A DNA stretch of 64,000 nt from Fibrobacterota bacterium (GTDB lineage Bacteria > Fibrobacterota > Fibrobacteria > UBA5070), in the NCBI GenBank assembly GCA_016715065.1, contig JADKBN010000003.1, positions 372,001 through 436,000 of the forward strand, written 5' to 3'. This document shows, piece by piece, positions 19,162 to 26,001 of this stretch. Positions within the stretch are counted from its first letter, which is position 1. The number at the start of each line of letters is the position of its first letter. The position numbers and the translations under genes are program-made. The notes beneath the pieces were generated by a model. That model searched no databases. It worked only from the letters and a program-made list of their open reading frames with translations, and was not told where the DNA came from.

Positions 19162-19190
19162 TAGCGCGATTCAGATTGAACCGGAGCGGC

Positions 19191-19316
19191 TTATTTGAAC
19201 AATTCCTTGATCTTGGTCCAGTTGGACTGCTTGGTCTGGACCTTGGCTTGGGACGCTTGGGCGGCACCGGCAAGGAACAAGGCCAGGATACAGATGGAGA
19301 TGGTTCGCATACGCAT
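19191..19316 (-). CDS. Small exported peptide (41 aa)
   Basis: A 41-codon frame from ATG 19316 (MRMRTISICILALFLAG) with a textbook signal peptide. A likely signal-peptidase site AQA-SQA leaves a mature peptide of about 17-20 residues that is Lys- and Gln-rich and ends WTKIKELFK. It lies between the PpiD-like gene and obg on the same strand and is followed by a strong terminator. No family is recognised. The alternative start at 19310 removes two residues. Confidence 0.55.
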   Translation of the reverse strand: MRMRTISICILALFLAGAAQASQAKVQTKQSNWTKIKELFK

Positions 19317-19360
19317 ATAGTAGCTCGTTTTCTTGGGTTCCGCAGTAGGATTCCAAACAG

Positions 19361-21202
19361 TTAGTCGCGAACGAACTGATCCAGGTTGTTCTCAATGCGA
19401 GCTTCGATGCGCAAAGCTGCAATCAGGTCGGTGATCGCCGTGCGCGCGATCATGTCTGGTGAACGGCGAGCTTCTTTTGCACCGGACAGCATGTCGGCTT
19501 CACTGGGCTTGCGAATCGAGTCCAAACGCATGAACAGAGCACCGTTTTCATCGGACCCCTCCACCCACGTCTTGGGGGCGGCGGAGGCCTTGTTCCAGGC
19601 GCGGAGCACTCCCAGGGGGGAGAGTCCAAGGCCGGTGATCCAGGTGGAAGCGGGGCGCTCGTTGAAGATGGTGGGGACGAGTTTGCCCACGGCCGCGATG
19701 CACGTGGAGGAGGTGTCGCAAGCCTGGACCTTGGCTTGATTGGACTTCAGATATTCGGTCGCTTTCGCGACTGCTTGGTTGCGTTGGATTTTCGCGGAGA
19801 TCGCAGGACGGGCAAGATCCAGATAGCGACCAGGCTTGGTGATCCGGGGCTTGCCCAGCACCACGTAGGAGCGGGAGTTTTCCAGAATTTCCGAGGTCGG
19901 CTCACGGTCCGAAGAAGCAAAAGCCCAGCCTGAGGCACCGGGGATCGGGTCGGCACCGATTCGTCCCAATTCTCCCTGCTGGACCGCGACGGAGTCCAGG
20001 CGCGCATTGACGGCCTTGGCCGCGGCGGCGAAATCCACGCCAGCCTTTACCTTCGACCGCAAGCTGTCTAGCCGGGCGCGAAGGTCGTCTTGGGTTTCCA
20101 GGCTGACCGCGATTTTGATCAGGATGTGCTGGAGGTTGAACAAGGTGTCGGACGTTTTGGTCGCCGAATCCGTTGGGCCAGCGACGCGGTCGACACACTT
20201 GATGATGTGGTAGCCATATGGCGAAAGGACTGGAGGGGACACTTGGCCTTTCGTCAGGAGCTTCGCGGCTGCCGAGAAAGCGGGAACATACTGGGAAAGC
20301 GGCTGGGCTGGCCCCAGGGAACCCCCGTTTTCGGCAGACCCAAGATCTTCGCTATAACCTTTGGCCAGCTCTTCGAAGGATTCACCCTGTGCGATCCGAG
20401 AAAGGATCGTGTCTGCGTCCTCCTTGGCGCGAGTAGTGTCCTTGCGGGTGGGAAGCCGCAGTAGGCTGGCGGCGGGAACAACCGCGGAGGTTTTGCCAAC
20501 CCAGAAGCTGTCTTTGAGAGCCTCGAATTCCTTGGTGATGAGATCTTCCGAGGGGGGCGCCACTTTGAAAGAATCTGCCGGAGCCACGACGACCATTCCA
20601 AAGCCGCGGGATCGCTCAACCTGGGTATTGAAGTCGGCCTCCAAGGAGGTGGAGGGCTGGGTGGCGGCTAGAAGCTGGGCGAGCACTTCCTGTGGGATGG
20701 TCAGCTGACGGATCCGGGATTCGAGCTCGATCACCGCAGGGATCCTGTAGGTGCTGGGGGTGCTGAGCCATCTCTCGTAAATCTCCTGCGAGAAAAGAGA
20801 ATCAGGACCTTTGAAGTCCTTTTCATTTTTCAATTCAGGAATCGGATTCTGACGCAAGTGGTTCAACACCTGCTCGGAGGTCCCCTGCAGGGAGTACGAC
20901 TTCACCAATCGTTCGAACAGGCGGGTTTGGATGATCTGTTCCAGAACTTGGCGGCGCAACATCGCCCGCTGTTCAGGCGTGACCTCGCGTCCGGACTGGC
21001 TGAGGGATTTCTCCTGGACGCGGAGAGTCTGCTCGAATTCTTCGTAAGGGATATCTTCGTCGCCTACGGTGGCCACGGTGTTTTTCTGGCGCATTCCAGA
21101 ATCGGCGCTCATTCCCCAATCCACGAAAATCAGTGCACCAAGGGAAACAACTGCGACACCCACCACCCATACGGCGTTATCGCGAATCTTCTGCATCAGC
21201 AT
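19361..21202 (-). CDS. PpiD/SurA-like peptidyl-prolyl isomerase, membrane anchored
   Basis: The protein has 613 residues. An N-terminal membrane anchor (AVWVVGVAVVSLGALIFVDWG) precedes a SurA_N/PpiD-type helical chaperone region (residues about 40-230) and one clear parvulin domain (FEELAKGYSEDLGSAENGGSLG ... SPYGYHIIKCVDR). A second, weaker parvulin-like unit follows (LQHILIKI ...). These proteins help outer-membrane and exported proteins fold after Sec export. It is co-oriented with and upstream of the small exported peptide gene. The second isomerase unit lacks a clear active-site pattern and is probably structural. Confidence 0.88.
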   Translation of the reverse strand: MLMQKIRDNAVWVVGVAVVSLGALIFVDWGMSADSGMRQKNTVATVGDEDIPYEEFEQTLRVQEKSLSQSGREVTPEQRAMLRRQVLEQIIQTRLFERLVKSYSLQGTSEQVLNHLRQNPIPELKNEKDFKGPDSLFSQEIYERWLSTPSTYRIPAVIELESRIRQLTIPQEVLAQLLAATQPSTSLEADFNTQVERSRGFGMVVVAPADSFKVAPPSEDLITKEFEALKDSFWVGKTSAVVPAASLLRLPTRKDTTRAKEDADTILSRIAQGESFEELAKGYSEDLGSAENGGSLGPAQPLSQYVPAFSAAAKLLTKGQVSPPVLSPYGYHIIKCVDRVAGPTDSATKTSDTLFNLQHILIKIAVSLETQDDLRARLDSLRSKVKAGVDFAAAAKAVNARLDSVAVQQGELGRIGADPIPGASGWAFASSDREPTSEILENSRSYVVLGKPRITKPGRYLDLARPAISAKIQRNQAVAKATEYLKSNQAKVQACDTSSTCIAAVGKLVPTIFNERPASTWITGLGLSPLGVLRAWNKASAAPKTWVEGSDENGALFMRLDSIRKPSEADMLSGAKEARRSPDMIARTAITDLIAALRIEARIENNLDQFVRD

Positions 21203-21254
21203 GGAACGGACTCCAAGAGACGAAAGGGGCCCGCGCGATCTGCGCGGAGCTGGG

Positions 21255-21956
21255 TCAAGGTAGCAACAAGTTGTGAATTGTTCGAGTCCTCGCCGTGGCG
21301 GAGGGGATCCAACAGAGGGTGGCGTTCCTGGCCGAAGTTCCCGTGCGGCGGTGGCTGTGCCAATCGAGCTGGGTGAAGGTGTCGATGCCAGAAGGTGTCC
21401 AAGAATCCGCGGGCAAGCCCAGTTCCGACATTTGTTCCGCGACCGCTTCGATCAAATCCACAGAAAGAGTACCCCACCCTGTGAGGGACCAGGTAGGGGC
21501 CGCAAAACCGAGTTGGAACTCCCGGGAAACCTCGAAGCTGGCGGGTCCAATGCAAGGTCCAGAAACCATCCGAAGGTTTTCCGGAAGGGAACCTTCCGCG
21601 ATCAGAAGTTCAACACAATCGACAGGAAGGCGGGCGAGGATTCCCCGCCATCCGCAATGGGCGACCACAGCGCGCTCTCCAACGGAGTCATACACCACGA
21701 AAGGCATGCAGTCGGCATGGCGGATCAGCGCTGCCTCTCCCTTTTGCACAAAAAAAGCATCGCAAGGGAGTCCATCCCCGTGGCGATCGATTCGCTTGCC
21801 ATGGACTTGAAGTGATTGTCGTGGGGGATGGGAAAGTCCCAGGTGTTTGCAAAGCCGATTGAGGTCGTCGGGACGGCAGGCATCGAAAGGCTGGTTTTCC
21901 AGGTTTGCACCCACGCTGACGATGCGGATATTGGCAGGGGCGGGCAGTTCGATCAT
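21255..21956 (-). CDS. pgeF: PgeF/YfiH-type purine nucleoside phosphorylase (laccase-domain protein)
   Basis: A 233-residue member of the multicopper-oxidase-like Cu/Zn family now known as purine nucleoside phosphorylase/adenosine deaminase, in some bacteria tied to peptidoglycan editing. The zinc ligands are visible: His52 in QVHGK, Cys83 in HADCMPF, and His100 in VAHCGWRG. The ARNATLCW C-terminal pattern is present. It sits 34 nt downstream of the RsbU-type phosphatase gene and 52 nt upstream of the PpiD-like gene, all on the minus strand. Confidence 0.9.
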   Translation of the reverse strand: MIELPAPANIRIVSVGANLENQPFDACRPDDLNRLCKHLGLSHPPRQSLQVHGKRIDRHGDGLPCDAFFVQKGEAALIRHADCMPFVVYDSVGERAVVAHCGWRGILARLPVDCVELLIAEGSLPENLRMVSGPCIGPASFEVSREFQLGFAAPTWSLTGWGTLSVDLIEAVAEQMSELGLPADSWTPSGIDTFTQLDWHSHRRTGTSARNATLCWIPSATARTRTIHNLLLP

Positions 21957-21990
21957 CCGGAGGGTACCCTCGAACCATAATAAGGGTGGA

Positions 21991-23301
21991 TCAAATGGAG
22001 CGGATCACGACCAAGGTGAGGTCGTCAGGCCGCGTGGCAGGCCCGGAAAAGCTCGCTTGGGTGGCGAGAAGTTGCGCGATGATCTGTGAAGGCTCCTGAT
22101 CGCCGAATTGGACCATGTTTTCCTTCAACCGATCCATTCCATACAATTCGCCTTGGGCATCCTCCGCTTCCGTGATGCCGTCCGTGTACAAAAGCAGGGT
22201 GTCGCCGGGCTCGAAAGGCGTGCGGAAGGATGTGGCCTGGAAATCGTCGAACATTCCGACGAAAACGCATTCAGCCGCGAGCTCTTCGACGCGGCCATCC
22301 TTCCGCCGCAGCAGCTGTGGACAATGCCCTGCGGAACTCCACTCGACCGAACGCGACGTTGGATCGATCAGGGCCAGGAAAACCGTCACGAAATGGAGCC
22401 CGCCCACTTGGGCAAGGATCGTGCGGTTGAGGATCTCCAGGGTTTCGGAAATACCGAGCTTGGGTTTCATCTCGCGACGAAGCAGGACTTTGAACATGGC
22501 CATGACCATCGATGCGGAAATTCCGTGGCCGGAAACGTCCGCGATCACCACGCAGTGATGGCTGGCAGGATCCTTGGGATCCAAGGGGAAACAATCGAAG
22601 TAGTCTCCAGACACTTTTTCTGCAGGCAGATACTTCCAGTCGATCCAGTGACCTGGCACGACCGGGGTTGCCTGCGGCAATAGTCCTTCTTGGATTTTCC
22701 GGGCGCGATCGATGTCCTTTTGGAGCCGTTTGTTGGCCTCCCGCAGCGCGGAATAGGTCCGTTCCAAATCGTCGCGGTACCGAAAGCCGGTCAAAAGCAC
22801 GCCCGCCTGGCTGGCCAGAGCGATCAGGGTATCCAATTCTTCCGGACTGGGGGGATGGTCGGGAGATTCCACCCACAGCAAATGCGAAGCACGCAGGTGA
22901 GCTCCATCTCCTGTGAGTTCGCCGAGCCGCCCCTCGAATGGCAGGAAGACGGCCGCCACCGAAGCAGGTCCGATCAGAGACGGAGAGCTTTCCACCAGGA
23001 TATGCCGATGTTGTGAAATGCAGACCATGGCAGGCTCATCGTAGGTCAGAATGCGCGAAGCGGGGCCTTGGGCTTGTTCTCCCTCCACCAACCGTCCTAG
23101 TTCGACCAGTGATCCTTCGTGCACTTCAAAAAGCGAGAGGACTCCGGCGGGGAAAATTTCGAAAAGTCCAAGCAGGAGGGTTCGGACCGCATCGGCAAGT
23201 GTGGTTGCACCGAGGGAGACACGAAGGATTTCGCCAGCGGTCGCGATCGATTCAAGGCGAGCCTTGAGCTGTCGCGTCTGCAGGATCTGGTGATCATCCA
23301 C
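21991..23301 (-). CDS. RsbU/SpoIIE-type PP2C phosphatase with N-terminal GAF-like domain
   Basis: The protein has 436 residues. An N-terminal GAF-like sensor (about 15-175) and a short coiled coil (LEREANKRLQKDIDRARKIQ style) lead into a SpoIIE/PP2C domain (about 215-436). The metal ligands are intact: VSGDYF (Asp233) and ADVSGHG (Asp255), then YTDGITEA and DDLTLVVI. Such enzymes dephosphorylate anti-sigma-factor antagonists in partner-switching pathways. No anti-sigma antagonist or HATPase is adjacent. It is divergent from the YfgM-like gene; the 58-nt gap contains an AT-rich patch that may hold both promoters. Confidence 0.92.
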   Translation of the reverse strand: MDDHQILQTRQLKARLESIATAGEILRVSLGATTLADAVRTLLLGLFEIFPAGVLSLFEVHEGSLVELGRLVEGEQAQGPASRILTYDEPAMVCISQHRHILVESSPSLIGPASVAAVFLPFEGRLGELTGDGAHLRASHLLWVESPDHPPSPEELDTLIALASQAGVLLTGFRYRDDLERTYSALREANKRLQKDIDRARKIQEGLLPQATPVVPGHWIDWKYLPAEKVSGDYFDCFPLDPKDPASHHCVVIADVSGHGISASMVMAMFKVLLRREMKPKLGISETLEILNRTILAQVGGLHFVTVFLALIDPTSRSVEWSSAGHCPQLLRRKDGRVEELAAECVFVGMFDDFQATSFRTPFEPGDTLLLYTDGITEAEDAQGELYGMDRLKENMVQFGDQEPSQIIAQLLATQASFSGPATRPDDLTLVVIRSI

Positions 23302-23359
23302 GAAGGCTTCTCCTCGGTTCTATATTCTAGCGCTCTTCCAAAGTAAGGATTCGACGACC

Positions 23360-24091
23360 ATGGCTGACAACCGTCCAACCCCTGAGACCACCACAAAACC
23401 CACTATGGAGCTAAAAACTCTCGGGATGTGGTATGAAGCACAGGAAAGCTGGAAAAAAAACCAGGGCTTGATCTTGACTCTTTTGGCCATCGTGGCCTGC
23501 GCGGCAGGAGCGCTTGCGTTCTATAAGTGGAAGAAAAACGACTCGCAGCAGCTTGCTCACGAGCAAGTCGGGCGTGCGTTGGTGATGTTTGCCAACCAAA
23601 GGACCGATTCCGGAAGGGTCTTGTTGGAGCGCGTGGCCGCGGGTCACTCCGGGCTGGAAGCCTCCAAGGCGGCATTGTTGCTTGCAGATGCGCATTTCAC
23701 CGCCGGTGAACGAGACAAAGCACTTGAGAAGTATCGCATCGCCGCTTCGGAAGGCAAAGGATATCCAATTCTCGAAGCCGGAGGCAGAAGAGGGATCGCC
23801 GCTTGCCTGATCGAGCAGAAAAAATATCCGGAAGCCCTTTCGGAGTTGCGCGCAATTCGTTCCTCGTTCCAGCGACGGACTGGAAATGCGGAAGACCGCG
23901 CGAAGGAAACCGAGCCTCAAGATCTGGTTCCGGGACTCTCCACCGTTGCTTGGCAAGAAGTGCTCGTTCTGGAGAAAATGACCCGGATGGAGGAAGCAGC
24001 CAAGCTTGCCACCGAGATCCAATCGCATTACCCCGGTACTTCCGACGCAAGTCAGGCGAGGACTTGGCTCGCGATTGTCGCAGGCAAATAA
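23360..24091 (+). CDS. YfgM-like single-pass TPR protein
   Basis: A 243-residue protein with a short cytoplasmic N-terminus, one membrane helix (GLILTLLAIVACAAGALAFY) and a periplasmic region of tetratricopeptide-like helical hairpins (LLERVAAGHSGLEASKAALLLADAHF, EALSELRAI). The topology matches YfgM, the ancillary subunit of the SecYEG translocon that works with PpiD. A PpiD-like protein is encoded nearby at 19361, which supports this reading. Assignment is by architecture, not by a unique motif. Confidence 0.8.
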   Translation: MADNRPTPETTTKPTMELKTLGMWYEAQESWKKNQGLILTLLAIVACAAGALAFYKWKKNDSQQLAHEQVGRALVMFANQRTDSGRVLLERVAAGHSGLEASKAALLLADAHFTAGERDKALEKYRIAASEGKGYPILEAGGRRGIAACLIEQKKYPEALSELRAIRSSFQRRTGNAEDRAKETEPQDLVPGLSTVAWQEVLVLEKMTRMEEAAKLATEIQSHYPGTSDASQARTWLAIVAGK

Positions 24092-24130
24092 TCTCCCTTC
24101 TCCATTTTTCCCGCGTCGAGGAAACCTGAC

Positions 24131-24604
24131 ATGAAAAAGACAACACTGATTTTGGTGGCGATGGGTGCTGCTTTCGGCTTCACCAAGAATCTGTCGATTG
24201 GTGGCAAGGTGGGTGTGGTGAAGGTTGGGGGCAAATACGTCCCGACCACATCCGTCACCGCCGACTACAAGCTTTCCAATTACATCTCCTGGCGCACGGA
24301 CGCTGGCGCACAGTTTTCGGAAGGAACCAAGCTTTCCGATGCCACTGTGCAGGTTCCCACCAATCTGTTGATCCATCCTCTGGCCAAGTCCAAATTCGAT
24401 CCGTACATCGGGCCGGGTGGCAACTTGACGATGGGCAATGGAGTCACGACCATTGGCTACAATGGTGTGGCCGGGTTCATGGTCAACCCAAGCAGGAAAC
24501 AAGGCTTCGGCCTGGAATTCCGGTATTCGGTGGCTGACTACAAAGCTGCCTCCAAGGGGAATCTCGAAGGCTCATTGCTGGGGAAGTGGCAGACTTCGTT
24601 CTGA
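24131..24604 (+). CDS. Small outer-membrane beta-barrel protein
   Basis: A 157-residue exported protein. A short signal peptide (MKKTTLILVAMGAAFGFT) is followed by alternating hydrophobic strands typical of an 8-stranded barrel (GGKVGVVKVGGKYV, SNYISWRTDAGAQF, FGLEFRYSVADY) and a C-terminal Phe. No enzyme motif is present. It lies 39 nt downstream of the YfgM-like gene on the same strand and ends before a hairpin shared with the convergent response regulator. Confidence 0.8.
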   Translation: MKKTTLILVAMGAAFGFTKNLSIGGKVGVVKVGGKYVPTTSVTADYKLSNYISWRTDAGAQFSEGTKLSDATVQVPTNLLIHPLAKSKFDPYIGPGGNLTMGNGVTTIGYNGVAGFMVNPSRKQGFGLEFRYSVADYKAASKGNLEGSLLGKWQTSF

Positions 24605-24628
24605 TCTCAAGGCCACCTCGGGTCTGAT

Positions 24629-24650
24629 TCCCCGCAGGTTGCTGCGGGGA
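24629..24650. terminator. Hairpin between convergent genes
   Basis: A perfect inverted repeat (TCCCCGCAG-GTTG-CTGCGGGGA) lies in the 49-nt gap between two convergent genes. It has no clear U-tract on either strand, so it is a weak or Rho-assisted terminator at best. Confidence 0.5.
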
Positions 24651-24653
24651 GGA

Positions 24654-25853
24654 TTACTGCGCCCTTCGCTCCAAACCGACGAGTAGAAGGTCGTCGGTGG
24701 AGTGCCAATTGGAATACTCGAGCGATCCCTGCCAAACATGATCCACTAGGTTCGGTAGCGGTAAGGTTTGGTGTTCGCTGGCGATTTCCTCCACTCCAGC
24801 ATGCCCGAGTTCTATCCGAGCTCCTGTGGGGAGGTTGCGCGCCAACCCGAGGAGACTTGGGCATGGAAACAGGATTCTGTCTCCTGGACTGAACCGAAGC
24901 TGGGTGAACTCCACATCCATGTTCGGGCTGCTCCCCAAAGGCTGGCTTCGAGGAAGGGCAACCGTCGCTCTGCGTGAAGGCGTCCCAACGGGCAAGGGGG
25001 TCGGAAATCCTGCCGAGGCCACCGAGATCAGATCTTCCTCGGCATTCAGATGGATGGCTGTGGCCAAAAGTGGGTGTTGCATTTTCTGTTGCAGCAGAAT
25101 CCGACCCAGGGCACGCAAGAATTCTTCCGGGTCGGGGTATTGAAGCCACATGGCCTCATGGAGGATTCGAACCATCACGCTCAGCTGGAGCGATGCCCGA
25201 TCGTGTCCCATCGGGCGAGCCAACAGGATCGCGGACCGCGTGCCGTTGGTGCGGAGGATCGCCAGCGTTCCGCCGAAATTGGCGACTTTCCTGCACTTCC
25301 ACTGAAGGTGAAGTTGGTCTGTTGTCTCCACCAGACTGAGCAAGCCTTCTCCCTGCGCGGATTTCACATCCAGCTCATCACGCATCCCTTCCAGCAATCG
25401 ACGAACCTCCTCTGGGTTGCGGTCGAGCTGGAGCGGCAATCCTTTTTGGATCAACTCCGGTGTGAGCTTGCGATCGCGGCGCTCCTTGTGGCGAGCCAGG
25501 ACGGTGTCGACGCGATGACTCATGTCCTCGAAGCCGAATGGCTTTTCCAGAAAATCTTCCACGCCCAACCGGAGAAGGTGAACAACAAGTTCCATGTCCC
25601 CGAATCCGGTCATCGCGATCATGGGGATTGGTTCGGACAAGTTCATCAGCTCTTTGGCCAGTTCAAGACCGGACATCCGGGGCATTTGGATGTCCGTGAT
25701 CACAAGGTCGAACAGCCGGTGTTCTTTTGAAAGAATCTCCAGCGCCTGCAAGCCGTCGATCGCAAATTCGACGTGGTAGCCGGAGCTCTCCAGAACCGAG
25801 CCGAGGAGGCCGCGAAAAATCGGCTCATCCTCGACCACGAGAATTTTGATCAT
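24654..25853 (-). CDS. Response regulator fused to degenerate SpoIIE-type phosphatase domain
   Basis: A 399-residue protein. The receiver domain (1-120) has the acidic pair (VVEDE), phospho-acceptor Asp54 (VITDIQMPRMSG), Thr in IAMTGFG and Lys104 (LEKPFG). The C-terminal region aligns by eye with RsbU-type PP2C domains, but its metal-binding positions are changed. GGD becomes GGT near residue 196 and DVSGHG becomes RPMGHD near 213-218, while the late TDDLLLVGL motif is kept. It is probably a pseudophosphatase signalling by binding. It is divergent from secDF, and an active RsbU-type enzyme lies 1.4 kb downstream. Confidence 0.85.
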   Translation of the reverse strand: MIKILVVEDEPIFRGLLGSVLESSGYHVEFAIDGLQALEILSKEHRLFDLVITDIQMPRMSGLELAKELMNLSEPIPMIAMTGFGDMELVVHLLRLGVEDFLEKPFGFEDMSHRVDTVLARHKERRDRKLTPELIQKGLPLQLDRNPEEVRRLLEGMRDELDVKSAQGEGLLSLVETTDQLHLQWKCRKVANFGGTLAILRTNGTRSAILLARPMGHDRASLQLSVMVRILHEAMWLQYPDPEEFLRALGRILLQQKMQHPLLATAIHLNAEEDLISVASAGFPTPLPVGTPSRRATVALPRSQPLGSSPNMDVEFTQLRFSPGDRILFPCPSLLGLARNLPTGARIELGHAGVEEIASEHQTLPLPNLVDHVWQGSLEYSNWHSTDDLLLVGLERRAQ

Positions 25854-26001
25854 GGAATTGGTGGTCGGGTCCATTTGCCACCACCTTACCATCTTGGAAG
25901 GTGAAGCGGCAAGCATCCGGTCAAGTCCCGCATTGCCAATCCGGATGTGTGGACCTACCTTGCCCAGGCTCCACCTCCAACCCCAACGCGGGTCCCATCG
26001 A

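Noticed and set aside
23302..23359. Divergent promoter with -10-like TATATT/TAGAAT
   Set aside because: AT-rich patch is real, but no -35 element at a proper distance could be identified on either strand.
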